Counted from the stretch's first letter, positions 1 through 9,691 are shown. The stretch: DNA of 64,000 nt from Aromatoleum aromaticum EbN1 (GCF_000025965.1 NC_006513.1:1364001-1428000), one strand, 5' to 3'. Made by a program: numbers and translations. Notes: a model not told the origin generated them from the sequence alone.

Positions 1-1118
1 TCGATGTCGCGCGCGCTGTCGGCGATCTCCTCGAGATGCACTGCGCAGTAATGGAACAGGTCGCGGAAGATCGCCCACAGGAACTGCGCCTCGGGCAGCC
101 CGCTCGCGCCGAGCCACGCGAACTTCTCGGCCGTGTTCAGCGTTTGCAGCGCGGTCGCGACTTCCGACACGATATCGCCGCGGCTCGGGCGGTAGTCGCC
201 CGTCTTCCGGTCGAGCACGAGGATCTTCTTGCCGTCCTTGCGGTAGATGCCGGCGCGCGTCTTCTGCCCGAGCGCACCTTTCGCGATCAGCGCCTGCAGC
301 CAGTCCGGCTGCTTGAAGTACCCGTGCCACGGGTCATCAGGCAGCGTCTCGCCCATCGTGTCGATGACGTGCGCGAGCGTGTCGAGACCGACGACGTCCG
401 CGGTGCGGTAAGTCGCGCTTTTCGGCCGGCCGATCAACGGGCCGGTCAGCGCGTCGACTTCGTCGAAGCCGAGGCCGAGCCGCGTGGTGTGGTGCATCAC
501 CGCGAGGATCGAGAACACGCCGACCCGGTTCGCGACGAAGTTCGGCGTGTCCTTCGCACGCACGATCGACTTGCCGAGCCGCGTCACCAGCCACGCTTCG
601 AGCGCGTCGAGCATCAATGGGTCGGTCGCGGGCGCCGGGATCAGCTCGACGAGCGCCATGTAGCGCGGCGGGTTGAAGAAATGCACGCCGCAGAAGCGCG
701 ACCGCAGCGCTTCGGGCAGCCCTTCGGCAAGCGTCGCGATCGACAGGCCCGACGTGTTCGATGCGAAGATCGCGTCCGGTCGCAGATACGGCGCGGCTTT
801 CGCGTACAGGTCGCGCTTCCATTCGAGCTTCTCGGCGATCGCCTCGATGACGAGATCGCAGTCACGCAGCCGTTCGAGGTCGCTGTCGTAGTTCGCGGCG
901 TCGATATGGCTGGCGCGGACCGCAGCCGCGAGCGGCGCCGGGTCGAGCTTTGTCAGGCCGCCGATCGCGCGGTCGACGACGCGGTTCGGCGGACCGTCCT
1001 TCGCCGGCAGGTCGAACAGCACGACCGGCACATCGGCGTTCGCGCAATGCGCCGCGATCTGTGCCCCCATGACGCCGGCGCCGAGGACGGCGACCTTGCG
1101 GATGATCAGCTTGCTCAT
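1..1118 (-). CDS. 3-hydroxyacyl-CoA dehydrogenase, FadN-like (partial, C-terminus outside window)
   Basis: Oxidises 3-hydroxyacyl-CoA to 3-oxoacyl-CoA with NAD+ in cytosolic beta-oxidation. At least 372 residues are visible. The N-terminus carries the Rossmann dinucleotide loop GAGVMG, followed by FASNTSGLSI and the HFFNPP motif of the 3HCDH family, then a second 3HCDH C-terminal domain (FVANRVGVFS). The stop lies beyond base 1. Family members of this type often continue into an enoyl-CoA hydratase domain (FadN/YusL architecture, about 800 residues), which cannot be seen here. The ATG at 1118 has GGAGAA about 7 bases upstream. It is the most distal visible gene of the minus-strand fad operon, 151 bases after fadL. 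Confidence 0.9.
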   Translation of the reverse strand, partial: MSKLIIRKVAVLGAGVMGAQIAAHCANADVPVVLFDLPAKDGPPNRVVDRAIGGLTKLDPAPLAAAVRASHIDAANYDSDLERLRDCDLVIEAIAEKLEWKRDLYAKAAPYLRPDAIFASNTSGLSIATLAEGLPEALRSRFCGVHFFNPPRYMALVELIPAPATDPLMLDALEAWLVTRLGKSIVRAKDTPNFVANRVGVFSILAVMHHTTRLGLGFDEVDALTGPLIGRPKSATYRTADVVGLDTLAHVIDTMGETLPDDPWHGYFKQPDWLQALIAKGALGQKTRAGIYRKDGKKILVLDRKTGDYRPSRGDIVSEVATALQTLNTAEKFAWLGASGLPEAQFLWAIFRDLFHYCAVHLEEIADSARDI

Positions 1119-1210
1119 GCGAGTTCTCCAGATCCTGGCTCGCCCCGAATGACCGGCCCGGAACGGGCCGATGCACGAGGGGAAATCCCGCCATCGTTTC
1201 AGTGGAACCG

Positions 1211-1226
1211 GCCGGCCCGGGCCGGC
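1211..1226. repeat. 16-bp perfect GC palindrome between fadL and the 3-hydroxyacyl-CoA dehydrogenase gene
   Basis: GCCGGCCCGGGCCGGC is its own reverse complement. It lies just after the fadL stop, in the only sizeable gap of this operon. It could fold as an RNA hairpin that stabilises or attenuates the transcript. No T-tract follows, so it is not a typical intrinsic terminator. Confidence 0.4.
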
Positions 1227-1269
1227 ACTGCGCGGGGGCGAAGCACACCCCCGGTGTTCGCCGCGGCGA

Positions 1270-2541
1270 TCAGAACGCCATCGAGTACTGCGCGCCGAAG
1301 AGCCAGACGTCGGTCTCGTATTCGCCGGTCACGCGCCCGCGTCCTGCCGCGCTCTGGTCGTTGTCGATCTTCGTGTCGCGCACGTAGAGATAAGCGCCGC
1401 CGACATCGAGCGTCGTCGTCTTCGTCGCTTTCCACTGCGCGCCGAGCGCATACCAGGTGCGATCGTTGTCCGGCAGCGCGACGAGCCGGCGGTCCCGGCT
1501 CCTCACCGGCGCCTGGTCGTAGGCGACGCCGAACTTCAGCTTCCATGCGTCGTTGAGCTTGTAGTTCGCGCCGAGCGCGACGCGCCAGCTGTCGCGATAA
1601 TCGGTGTCGAGCGTCTGCACCGTGACGCCCGACAGCGGCCCCGAGCGGCGGTCGATATCGACTTTCCTGATGCTGCTCCAGCCCGTCCACGACAGGTCGC
1701 CGAGCATTTCCCAGCGCTCGTCGATCTTCTGCGCGACGCTCATGATCAGCGTGTCGGGCAGATCGACATCGGCGCGGGCCTTGCCGTTGCTCGTCTGCGG
1801 CACCCGGCCCGCGAGCGTCCCCTTGAGCTTCAGGTCGCCTTCGAGCTCGTGCTCGATTCTCGATCGGTACGAGACACCGATTTTCATCGACGGCGACGGC
1901 GTGAACAGCACGCCGATGTTCCAGCCCCACGCATCGGAGTCGACGTCGAGCGTCGCGAATGTCGTGGCGAGGCCGGGCGCGACCGCGGCGATGCGCTCGT
2001 ACTCGGCTTCGGCGCGCTGCCAGTTCAGGCCGGCACCGAGCGAAAGCTTGTCATTGACGCGGTACGCGATCGACGGGTTGATGTTGTAAGTCTTGATCTC
2101 GAAGTTCAGCGACTGGGCGCCACCGACCCACGACTCGTCGTAATCCGTGACGAGGCCGAACGGGGCACCGAGGCCGACACCGACATACAGGTCCTTGTTC
2201 AGCGCCCACGACAGGTAGGCGTTCGGCAACGCCTCCCACCCGCCCGCGTCGTCGCCTTCGCCCCTGAGCACACCGCTTTGCGAGCCCTTGTCGCTGAACT
2301 CGAAGCTCGGCCGCACCGCCGTCACGCCGAACGACGCTTCGCGCGCCTGCAGCTGCGTCATGCCGGCCGGATTGAAGAAGATCGTCGCGGCGTTCTCGGC
2401 GACCGCCGCGGAGCCCGCGTAGGCGTTGCCGAGTCCGCTGGCGTTCTGCTCCATCAGCTGGAAACCGGCAGCCGAGGCCAGGCCGGACGCCATCGTCAGC
2501 AGCGCCGCCGGGACTGCCCGGGCAATCATCGTCGTATGCAT
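1270..2541 (-). CDS. fadL: Outer-membrane long-chain fatty acid transporter, FadL/OmpP1/TodX family
   Basis: Outer-membrane beta-barrel that passes hydrophobic molecules (long-chain fatty acids, or aromatics in TodX-type members) across the outer membrane. The 423-residue product has a signal peptide ending near residue 24 (ASGLASA-AGF). It has the family N-terminal plug pattern (GFQLMEQNASGLGNAYAG, then ENAATIFFNPAGM with the NPA motif) and ends in Phe (QYSMAF), as barrel proteins do. It sits inside the fad operon between the thioesterase and the hydroxyacyl-CoA dehydrogenase genes, so fatty-acid uptake is the likely role. Uptake of other hydrophobic compounds cannot be excluded. Confidence 0.92.
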   Translation of the reverse strand: MHTTMIARAVPAALLTMASGLASAAGFQLMEQNASGLGNAYAGSAAVAENAATIFFNPAGMTQLQAREASFGVTAVRPSFEFSDKGSQSGVLRGEGDDAGGWEALPNAYLSWALNKDLYVGVGLGAPFGLVTDYDESWVGGAQSLNFEIKTYNINPSIAYRVNDKLSLGAGLNWQRAEAEYERIAAVAPGLATTFATLDVDSDAWGWNIGVLFTPSPSMKIGVSYRSRIEHELEGDLKLKGTLAGRVPQTSNGKARADVDLPDTLIMSVAQKIDERWEMLGDLSWTGWSSIRKVDIDRRSGPLSGVTVQTLDTDYRDSWRVALGANYKLNDAWKLKFGVAYDQAPVRSRDRRLVALPDNDRTWYALGAQWKATKTTTLDVGGAYLYVRDTKIDNDQSAAGRGRVTGEYETDVWLFGAQYSMAF

Positions 2542-2618
2542 GGGTGTGTCGCCTCCTTGTCATGCCATCAGCAAGTCTAGCACTGCATTCGCGAAGCCGC
2601 CGGGCTGCCCGGTGTCGC

Positions 2619-3029
2619 TCATTCGGCCGGCGGAACCGGTCGCTTGTTGCCGTGGTCGTCGAGCGCCACGTAGGTCAGCTTCGCCTCGGTGACTTTCACG
2701 ACGAACAGGCTCTCGGGATTGCGCTCGGCGAACACCTGGACATCGACGGTGATCGACGTGCGCCCGACCGACACCACGTCGGCATAAAAGCTGACCAGGT
2801 CGCCGACCGAAACCGGCTGCTTGAACGTGAAGGCGTTGACCGCGACCGTCGCACAGCGGCCGCGCGCGCGGTAGTGCGCGGCGATGCCGCCCGCGATATC
2901 GACCATCGACATGATCCAGCCACCGAATACGTCGCCGGCGGGGTTGAGGTCCCCCGGCATCGGCATCACCCGCAGCGCCGGCTGGCGGTTCTTCGGCAAT
3001 TTCACCGGGGTCGTTGAAACATCGGACAT
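2619..3029 (-). CDS. Acyl-CoA thioesterase, YciA-like hotdog fold
   Basis: Hydrolyses acyl-CoA to free acid and CoA. The 136-residue product has the single hotdog-domain layout: MPMPGDLNPAGDVFGGWIMSMVD contains the conserved N-x2-G-x2-GG catalytic helix start with Asp, followed by VNAFTFKQPV and an HHGxx-like tail. The ATG at 3029 (MSDVSTT) was chosen because GGAAA precedes it and it avoids overlap with the upstream gene. An in-frame start at 3074 would overlap the fadJ-type gene end (3049). In the operon it may relieve trapping of CoA during beta-oxidation. Confidence 0.85.
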   Translation of the reverse strand: MSDVSTTPVKLPKNRQPALRVMPMPGDLNPAGDVFGGWIMSMVDIAGGIAAHYRARGRCATVAVNAFTFKQPVSVGDLVSFYADVVSVGRTSITVDVQVFAERNPESLFVVKVTEAKLTYVALDDHGNKRPVPPAE

Positions 3030-3048
3030 CAGCTCGTTTTCCAGGAAT

Positions 3049-5082
3049 TCATCGGGCCGAAACGATAGCATCATCCCGGCGCGCCGATGCCGCGTCGAGC
3101 GGTTTTTCCCCGACGGACGCCAGATAGTGCAGCGGGCCGCCGGTGAAAGGCGCGAAGCCGGTGCCGAAGATCACGCCGGCATCGGCGAGATCCGCATCGG
3201 CGACGACGCCTTCATCGACGCATCGTCGCGTCGCGGCGAGGAGCGGTGCGACGATGCGCGCGGCGAGCCCCGCGGGGACAGTGTCGACCGGGGTTTTCTG
3301 CGCCTTGCCGTCGCTCCAGCGGTAATAGCCCTGGCCGGACTTCCTGCCGAGATGGCCGGCGGCGACGAGCTCCGCGAGCCGTTTCGGCACTGCGACTGCG
3401 CCCCCGCCGAGCGCCCTGCCGGCGGCGAGCGCGATATCGAGTCCGACCGTGTCAACGAGCTCGACGGGTCCCATCGGCATGCCGAACGCGACCAGCGCCG
3501 CGTCGACGGCTTCCGGCGCGACGCCTTCCTCGACGCAGCGCAGCGCTTCGAGCATGTATGGCCCGAGCACCGCGTTGACGAGGAAGCCCGGCGCGCTGCG
3601 GACCGGCAGCGGCAGCTTGTCGAGGCGGCGGACGAACGCCGCGGCGCGGTAGAGCGCGTCGGCATCCGACGCCTCGCCGGCGACGACTTCGACGAGCGGC
3701 ATCTGCGCGACCGGGTTGAAGAAATGGATGCCGACGAGGCGCGCCGGGTTCGCGAGTTCCGCGCCGATGTCCTCGATGCGCAGGCTCGACGTGTTCGTCG
3801 CGAGCACGGCGTCGGGTCTGGCGCGGCGCTCGAGCTGTGCGAACAGCGCGCGCTTCGCGTCGAGATTCTCGAAGATCGCCTCGATGACGACATCGGCGCG
3901 CCGCGCGCCATGGCCGTGCGGGTCCGGGATCAGCCGGTCGAGGGCGAAGCGCACCTGCCGCGCTTTCGTCGCCGTGTCGCCGCGCAGCTTGCGCTCGAAG
4001 AGCTTCGCGGCGCGGCCGACGGCCGGCGCGATGCGCTCGACGGCCTGATCCTGCAGCGTCACCGTCATGCCCGCGAGCGCGCACACCGCCGCGATGTCGC
4101 CCCCCATGACGCCGGCGCCGACGACATGCACACGGCGCGGCGCGAGGTCCCCGCTGTTGTCATCACTCTTGCCGAAACCTTTCAGCCGCTCCTGCAGGAA
4201 GAAAACGCGGATGAGGTTCTTCGCCGTCGGCGAGCGCAAGATCGCTTCGAGCGACGCCGGATGGCCGGCCGGCACCGCCAGCGCGTTGCCGCCGAAACGC
4301 TGCCAGATGTCCACGATCGCGTACGGCGCCGGGTAATGCTCGCGCGGCGCCTTCGAGGCGACCTGCTTCCTCGCCCGGTCGGCGACGACCGACTTCAGCG
4401 GACCGTTCATCAGCCGCAACGCGAGGGGCGGCTTTCGCCGCCGCTGGCGGGACAGCACGAGCATGCGCGCGGCGTTCTCCATGACGCGCGGCGGCACGCA
4501 CTCGTCGGCGAGCCCGAGCTGCTTCGCGCGGCGCGCGTCGACGCTCTTTCCGGTCAACATCAGGTCGAGCGCCGCCGGTGCGCCGATCGTCTCCGGCAGC
4601 CGCTTCATGCCGCCCCACGCGGGCACGATGCCGAGCATCACTTCGGGCAGCGCGAGCTTCGTCGCAGGCTCGTCGACGACGACGCGGTAGCGGCACGCGA
4701 GCGCGAGTTCCAGCCCGCCGCCGAGGCAATGGCCGCGAATCAGCGCGAGCGTCGGAAAGCGCAGGCGCACGAGCCGGTTGAAGAGCTCCCAGCCACGGCC
4801 GACCAGATCGCGCGCTGCCTGCGGCGAGTCGAGGCGCGTGAATTCCTCGATATCGGCTCCGGCGATGAAACCGGCGGGTTTCGCCGACGCGATGACGAGC
4901 CCTTTCGGCGGCTGCGCTTCGAGCGCGGCGAACACGGCCGCGAGTTCGTCGAGCACCGCGCGCGACAGCGTATTCGTCGCCGCGTCGCGACAGTCCAGAT
5001 GCAGCCACGCGACGCCGTCCCCGGCCCCCTCTCCATCTCCCTCGTCGCGCACGAGGCGCAGATGTTCGTAGTGCGCCCCCAT
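3049..5082 (-). CDS. fadJ: Fatty acid oxidation multifunctional protein (enoyl-CoA hydratase / 3-hydroxyacyl-CoA dehydrogenase), FadB/FadJ type
   Basis: Catalyses hydration of 2-enoyl-CoA and oxidation of the 3-hydroxyacyl-CoA. Residues about 15-190 form a crotonase domain (AGADIEEF oxyanion region, HCLGGGLELALACRYRV, LPEVMLGIVPAWGG). From about residue 310 there is a 3HCDH Rossmann domain (GAGVMGGDIA, ATNTSSLRIEDI, HFFNPVAQMPLVEVV), then two C-terminal 3HCDH domains (PGFLVNAVLGPYMLEA). About 677 residues is close to the family norm of 700-715. The ATG at 5082 shares one base with the thiolase stop (TGATG), which indicates translational coupling. An in-frame GTG one codon earlier is possible. 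Confidence 0.92.
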   Translation of the reverse strand: MGAHYEHLRLVRDEGDGEGAGDGVAWLHLDCRDAATNTLSRAVLDELAAVFAALEAQPPKGLVIASAKPAGFIAGADIEEFTRLDSPQAARDLVGRGWELFNRLVRLRFPTLALIRGHCLGGGLELALACRYRVVVDEPATKLALPEVMLGIVPAWGGMKRLPETIGAPAALDLMLTGKSVDARRAKQLGLADECVPPRVMENAARMLVLSRQRRRKPPLALRLMNGPLKSVVADRARKQVASKAPREHYPAPYAIVDIWQRFGGNALAVPAGHPASLEAILRSPTAKNLIRVFFLQERLKGFGKSDDNSGDLAPRRVHVVGAGVMGGDIAAVCALAGMTVTLQDQAVERIAPAVGRAAKLFERKLRGDTATKARQVRFALDRLIPDPHGHGARRADVVIEAIFENLDAKRALFAQLERRARPDAVLATNTSSLRIEDIGAELANPARLVGIHFFNPVAQMPLVEVVAGEASDADALYRAAAFVRRLDKLPLPVRSAPGFLVNAVLGPYMLEALRCVEEGVAPEAVDAALVAFGMPMGPVELVDTVGLDIALAAGRALGGGAVAVPKRLAELVAAGHLGRKSGQGYYRWSDGKAQKTPVDTVPAGLAARIVAPLLAATRRCVDEGVVADADLADAGVIFGTGFAPFTGGPLHYLASVGEKPLDAASARRDDAIVSAR

Positions 5083-6362
5083 CACACCGTCTCCACGAGC
5101 ATCGCGCCACCCTGTCCGCCGCCGATGCAGATGCTCGCGATACCACGCGCGAGATTGTCGCGGCGCAGCCGCTGCACGAGATGCAGCACGATGCGCGCGC
5201 CACTCGCGCCGACCGGATGGCCAATGGCGATCGCGCCACCATCGACGTTCAGGCGCTCCTCGTCGAGGCGGCCGAGCGGAGCGTCGAGGCCGAGCTCGTC
5301 CCGGCAGTAGTCGGCGTCATCCCAGGCACACAGGCACGCGATGACCTGCGCAGCGAACGCTTCGTTGATCTCCCACGCGTCCAGGTCGTTCAGCCCGAGT
5401 CCATGCCGCGCGAGCAGCGGTGTTGCCGCATGCACCGGGCCGAGCCCCATCTGCGCCGGATCGAGCGCTGCCCATTCGCAATCGACGATGCGCCCGACCG
5501 GTGTCAGGCCGCGGCGCTGCACCGCCTCTTCGGACGCGAGGATCAGCCACGCCGCGCCATCGGTGATCTGCGAGCTGTTGCCGGCGGTGACGCGGCCGTA
5601 CTTGCGGTCGAAGAACGGCTTGAGCTTGGCCAGCTTGTCGACGGACGAATCGCGCCGCACGCCGTCGTCGTCCTTGTACAGCATGCCGTCGCGATCGATC
5701 AGCGGCACGATCTCGCCGAGATGCCCGCCATCCTGCGCCGCAGCGACGCGGCGGTGGCTGCGCACCGCGTATTCGTCCATCGCGGCGCGCGAAATGCCGA
5801 AGCGGTGCGCGAGGTTCTCCGCCGTCTGCCCCATCAGCTGGCCGACGACCGGATCGGTCAGCCCTTTCATGATGCCGAGCACCGGCGCGAGATCGGCCGG
5901 GCGGAAGCTGTGCAGCGCAGCTGCTTTCCGACCGACCGTCTTCGCCGCGTACCATCCCGACAGCCAGCGCACCATCGCGTCGGAAAACAGCAGCGGCGCG
6001 CGGGATAGCGCGTCGACGCCGCCCGCGAGCACGAGGCCCGAGCGGCCGGTGCGGATGTTCATCATCGCCGAATCCAGCGCCTGCATGCCGGACGCGCAGT
6101 TCCTCATGACGGTCCAGCCCGGCACCTTGTGGCCGCAGCCGAGCCGCAGCGCGACGACGCGGCCGATATTGACTTCGTCCGGCGACGGGCTTGCGCAGCC
6201 GAGGATCACTTCGTCAAGTTCGTCGGGCGCGAACGTCTGGCGCACGAGCAGCGCCGTGCCGGCGGCGGTCGCGAGGTCCGACGCGGCGAACGGTCCGGGG
6301 CCGTTCCTCGCCTTGAGGAACGGCGTGCGGGCGCCGTCGATGATGTAGATGCCGGGGCTCAT
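5082..6362 (-). CDS. fadI: Acetyl-CoA C-acyltransferase (3-ketoacyl-CoA thiolase), FadI/FadA type
   Basis: Cleaves 3-oxoacyl-CoA with CoA to acetyl-CoA and a shortened acyl-CoA. The 426-residue product has nucleophile Cys89 in VMRNCASGMQALDSAM, NEAFAAQ, GGAIAIGHPVGASG with the active-site His, and the C-terminal CIGGGQGGA Cys loop. The ATG at 6362 (MSPGIYIIDGARTPF) has GAGGAG about 11 bases upstream and begins at the conserved thiolase N-terminus. The reading frame extends upstream to 6557, but that part is antisense-like low-complexity sequence overlapping fadE. It follows fadE by 14 bases and is coupled to the fadJ-type gene. Confidence 0.94.
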   Translation of the reverse strand: MSPGIYIIDGARTPFLKARNGPGPFAASDLATAAGTALLVRQTFAPDELDEVILGCASPSPDEVNIGRVVALRLGCGHKVPGWTVMRNCASGMQALDSAMMNIRTGRSGLVLAGGVDALSRAPLLFSDAMVRWLSGWYAAKTVGRKAAALHSFRPADLAPVLGIMKGLTDPVVGQLMGQTAENLAHRFGISRAAMDEYAVRSHRRVAAAQDGGHLGEIVPLIDRDGMLYKDDDGVRRDSSVDKLAKLKPFFDRKYGRVTAGNSSQITDGAAWLILASEEAVQRRGLTPVGRIVDCEWAALDPAQMGLGPVHAATPLLARHGLGLNDLDAWEINEAFAAQVIACLCAWDDADYCRDELGLDAPLGRLDEERLNVDGGAIAIGHPVGASGARIVLHLVQRLRRDNLARGIASICIGGGQGGAMLVETV

Positions 6363-6376
6363 GCGCGAGCGGCTCC

Positions 6377-8866
6377 TCAGGCGACCGCGTGCAGCGGGCG
6401 CGAATCGTTCGGCCCGACTTCGGCAAGCGCTTCGCGCAAGCCGAAGTCGTACGGGAAATCGTCGACGCGGATGACCTTGTCGCGCAGCACGTTGCGCCGT
6501 TCGACGAGCGCGAATTCGGCGTCGCTGATGACACCGGCTTCGAGAGCGCGCCGCCACACCGCATCGACGCCGCCGCCGACGGCCAGGCCCGGGTCGAAGC
6601 GCCCCTGGCGGCGCGCCTCTTTCAGCTTCGCTTCGACCGGCTCGGCTGCGATCGTCGCGGCGAGCGCCGCTTCGAGCGCCGCGGCCGGCTCGTCGAGGTC
6701 GTCCGGCACATACACGTCGGCAGTCAACCGGTCGCGCGTCGGCGACGGCTCGATCAGCAGCTTCGCGACTTCGTGGCCGAGCGCGTCGGACGGCACGACG
6801 TACGGCCGCCCGAGCGGGAACACGACGAGCCGGCGCAGCACCGCTGCGAAGAACCGGTTCGGGAAGTTCGCGATGACGCCTTCGAACGCGTTCTGGGCGC
6901 GGAACATGCAGTCCCAGATCGCCCAGTGCATCAGCGGCGCATCCGTCACCTGACGCCCTTCGGCTTCGAAGCGCCGCAGCACTGCCGACGCGAGATACAT
7001 CAGCGACAGGATGTCGCCGAGCCGCGCGGAGAGCTTTTCCTTGCGCTTCAACGCGCCGCCCATCGTCCCCATCGAGATGTCCGCGAGGAACGCGAACGCC
7101 GCCGAGAAGCGCGTCAGCTGCTGGTAGTAACGGCGCGTCTCGGGCGCGACGTGCTGCGGCACGGCGACGAAATGCGAGCCGGTGAGTCCCATCACCAGCG
7201 CGCGCACCGCCGACGACAGCGTGTAGCCGACGTGCCCCCAGAACGCGCGGTCGAACGCGGCGAGGTCGCCTTTCTGCGCCGCGTGCATCTCGTCGAGGAC
7301 GTAAGGATGACAGCGGATCGCGCCCTGGCCGAACAGGATCAGGCTGCGCGTCAGGATGTTCGCGCCTTCGACGGTGATGCCGATCGGGACCTGCTGGTAG
7401 GCGCGGCCGAGGAAGTTCTGCGGCCCGAGGCAGATGCCCTTGCCGCCGATGACGTCCATGCCGTCATTGACCGTCTGGCGCGCGCGCTCGGTGACGTGGT
7501 ACTTGACGATCGCCGACACCACCGACGGCTTCTCGCCGAGATCGATCGCGCCCGCCGTCATGATCCGCGCCGCATCGGACAGGTAAGTGTTCGCGCCGAT
7601 GCGCGTCAGCGCCTCCTCGACGCCTTCGAAGCGGCCGATCGCAGTCTTGAACTGGTGGCGCACGCGGGCATACGCGCCGACCGCGCGCGCGGTCATTTTC
7701 TGCATGCCGGTGTTCGAGCCCGGCAGCGAGATCGAACGTCCCGCCGCGAGGCACTCCATCAGCATCCGCCAGCCCTGGCCGGCCATCTGCGGGCCGCCGA
7801 TGATGAAATCGAGCGGCATGAACACGTCGCGCCCGCGCACCGGCCCGTTCATCCACACCGCATTGAGCGGCAGGTGGCGCCGGCCGATATCGACGCCCGG
7901 GTGCTCGGCCGGCACGAGCGCGCAGGTGATGCCGAGGTCCGCGTCCGCGCCGAGCAGGCCGTCCGGGTCGTACAGGCGGAACGCGAGCCCGAACACAGTG
8001 CAGACCGGCGCGAGCGTGATGTAGCGCTTGTCGAACGTCACGCGCATGCCGAGCACCTCGCGTCCCTGCCACATGCCTTTGCAGACGACGCCGGAATCGG
8101 GGATCGATGCCGCGTCCGAGCCGGCCCACGGGCTCGTCAGCGCGAACGCCGGGATGTCGACGCCGGCGGCGAGCCGCGGCAGGAAATGCGCTTTCTGCTC
8201 CGGCGTGCCGTAATGCAGCAGCAGCTCGGCGGGTCCGAGCGAGTTCGGCACCATCACCGTGACGGCCGGCGCCGACGAGCGCGTCGACAGCTTCGTGATG
8301 ACCTGCGAATGGGCGAACGCCGAGAAGCCTTTCCCGCCGTATTCCTTCGGGATGATCATGCCGAGAAAGCCGCGCTCCCTGATGTAGCGCCACACTTCGG
8401 GCGACAAGTCCTGGCGCTGCGTCGCCGCCCAGTCGTCGGTGAGGCGGCACAGCTCGCCCGTCTCGTTGTCGAGGAACGCACGCTCCTCGGCGGTGAGCGT
8501 CGGCCACGGATACGCGAGCAGCTTCGCCCAGTCCGGCTTGCCGGCGAAGAGCTCGCCTTCCCACCACACGCTGCCGGCTTCGAGCGCGTCCTTCTCGGTC
8601 TGCGACATCGACGGCAGCGCACGGCGGAAAGCGGTGAAGATGCGCGCCGTCACGAGCCTGCGCCGCAGCGGGCGGAGCAGGAACACGCCGGCGAGCGCCG
8701 CGTAGAGGACGAGCACGGTGACCCTCGCGGCGGTCGGCCACCCGGCCGCCGCGCCGAAGAGCACCAGCCACAGGAAGCCGACGGCCGCCCAGACCGGAAA
8801 CCCCGCCCGCCGGTAGGCGAGAATGCCCCCCATGACAGGGAGAAAAGCGATCAGCAGCCACGTCAT
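6377..8866 (-). CDS. fadE: Acyl-CoA dehydrogenase, FadE type
   Basis: FAD-dependent enzyme for the first step of beta-oxidation (acyl-CoA to 2-enoyl-CoA). At 829 residues it matches the large membrane-associated FadE class (E. coli FadE is about 814). Two hydrophobic segments fill residues 1-65 (MTWLLIAFLPVMGG; AARVTVLVLYAALAGVFLL). The ACAD core follows: GFLGMIIPKEYGGKGFSA, PNSLGPAELLLHYGTPEQK, FALTSPWAGSDAASIPD. The DUF1974-like C-terminal region ends near FPYDFGLREALAEV. GAGGAG precedes the ATG at 8866. First structural gene after the TetR regulator, 111 bases downstream of it. Confidence 0.95.
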   Translation of the reverse strand: MTWLLIAFLPVMGGILAYRRAGFPVWAAVGFLWLVLFGAAAGWPTAARVTVLVLYAALAGVFLLRPLRRRLVTARIFTAFRRALPSMSQTEKDALEAGSVWWEGELFAGKPDWAKLLAYPWPTLTAEERAFLDNETGELCRLTDDWAATQRQDLSPEVWRYIRERGFLGMIIPKEYGGKGFSAFAHSQVITKLSTRSSAPAVTVMVPNSLGPAELLLHYGTPEQKAHFLPRLAAGVDIPAFALTSPWAGSDAASIPDSGVVCKGMWQGREVLGMRVTFDKRYITLAPVCTVFGLAFRLYDPDGLLGADADLGITCALVPAEHPGVDIGRRHLPLNAVWMNGPVRGRDVFMPLDFIIGGPQMAGQGWRMLMECLAAGRSISLPGSNTGMQKMTARAVGAYARVRHQFKTAIGRFEGVEEALTRIGANTYLSDAARIMTAGAIDLGEKPSVVSAIVKYHVTERARQTVNDGMDVIGGKGICLGPQNFLGRAYQQVPIGITVEGANILTRSLILFGQGAIRCHPYVLDEMHAAQKGDLAAFDRAFWGHVGYTLSSAVRALVMGLTGSHFVAVPQHVAPETRRYYQQLTRFSAAFAFLADISMGTMGGALKRKEKLSARLGDILSLMYLASAVLRRFEAEGRQVTDAPLMHWAIWDCMFRAQNAFEGVIANFPNRFFAAVLRRLVVFPLGRPYVVPSDALGHEVAKLLIEPSPTRDRLTADVYVPDDLDEPAAALEAALAATIAAEPVEAKLKEARRQGRFDPGLAVGGGVDAVWRRALEAGVISDAEFALVERRNVLRDKVIRVDDFPYDFGLREALAEVGPNDSRPLHAVA

Positions 8867-8977
8867 TGTTGTCTCCTCACTATGCAGTCCGGCGATCCGC
8901 TCGCGCCTCGCTTCGCGCTGCGGTCGTCCGCCGCATTCCGGATCGGAGGCGCGGGTGCGGGGAGCGTGTTCCGCTCT

Positions 8978-9676
8978 TCACGCGGCAGCGCGCCCCGGCT
9001 GCTCGTCGCAGGCCTGCTCGAACCCCGGCAGCGGCGCGCGCAGGCCGCCGAGCAGGAAGGACATCAGCCGCGGCATCAGCCGTCCCGGGTCCGCGTCGTC
9101 GAAGCAGCCGGCGAAAAGCTGCAAACCGTCGGTGCCGGCGAGCGCGTACGACATCGCGCCCATCATGAAGTGGAAGCGCCACAGGATCTCCTCGCGCGGC
9201 ACATCGGGCAGCGCCCGGTACAGCGCGGCGCGAAAGCGCTCGAGCACGCCCGCATACTCCTCGGCGAGAAACTTGCGGATGAACGCGTTCGGCTCGGTGT
9301 AGGTGCGCCCGAGCAGGCGCATGAACGTGTGGCCGCCGTGTTCGGTATCGGCTGCGAGCTGCAGCGCGGGGCCGAAGTAGGCTTCGACGATGCGGCTCGG
9401 TTTCAGCGCCGCGCCCCCGGCGTCGGCCTCGAGCCGGTCGAGCGCCGCGAGCCGCTGGCGGTTCAGCTCGGTGAGGCGGCGGCGGAACACTTCCTGGATC
9501 AGCGCATCCTTGCTGCCGAAGTGGTAATTCACCGCCGCGAGGTTCGCACGCGCCGCCCCCGTGATCATCCGCATCGACGTCGCCTCGAAGCCGTGTTCGA
9601 CGAACAGGACTTCGGCGGCATCGAGGATGCGGTGGCGCGTTTCCGGCGCGGCGGGAGACTTCGCAGGCAGGGTCAT
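8978..9676 (-). CDS. TetR-family transcriptional regulator of the fad operon
   Basis: Probable acyl-CoA-responsive repressor. The 232-residue product has a typical TetR HTH at residues about 15-60 (TRHRILDAAEVLFVEHGFEATSMRMITGAAR, LAAVNYHFGSKDALIQEV) and a variable ligand-binding C-terminal domain. It is first in the minus-strand fad operon. The 5' leader contains a perfect palindrome at 9692-9703 that could be its autoregulatory operator. Start is ATG 9676; a GTG one codon earlier (9679) is possible. PsrA/FadR-type TetR regulators with this placement are known to control beta-oxidation genes; the specific ligand here is inferred. Confidence 0.88.
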   Translation of the reverse strand: MTLPAKSPAAPETRHRILDAAEVLFVEHGFEATSMRMITGAARANLAAVNYHFGSKDALIQEVFRRRLTELNRQRLAALDRLEADAGGAALKPSRIVEAYFGPALQLAADTEHGGHTFMRLLGRTYTEPNAFIRKFLAEEYAGVLERFRAALYRALPDVPREEILWRFHFMMGAMSYALAGTDGLQLFAGCFDDADPGRLMPRLMSFLLGGLRAPLPGFEQACDEQPGRAAA

Positions 9677-9691
9677 CACGGCAGCCCATTC

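Noticed and set aside
36-1556. Long plus-strand open frame opposite the hydroxyacyl-CoA dehydrogenase and fadL genes
   Set aside because: Arg-rich, low-complexity translation antisense to two clear genes; a high-G+C shadow.
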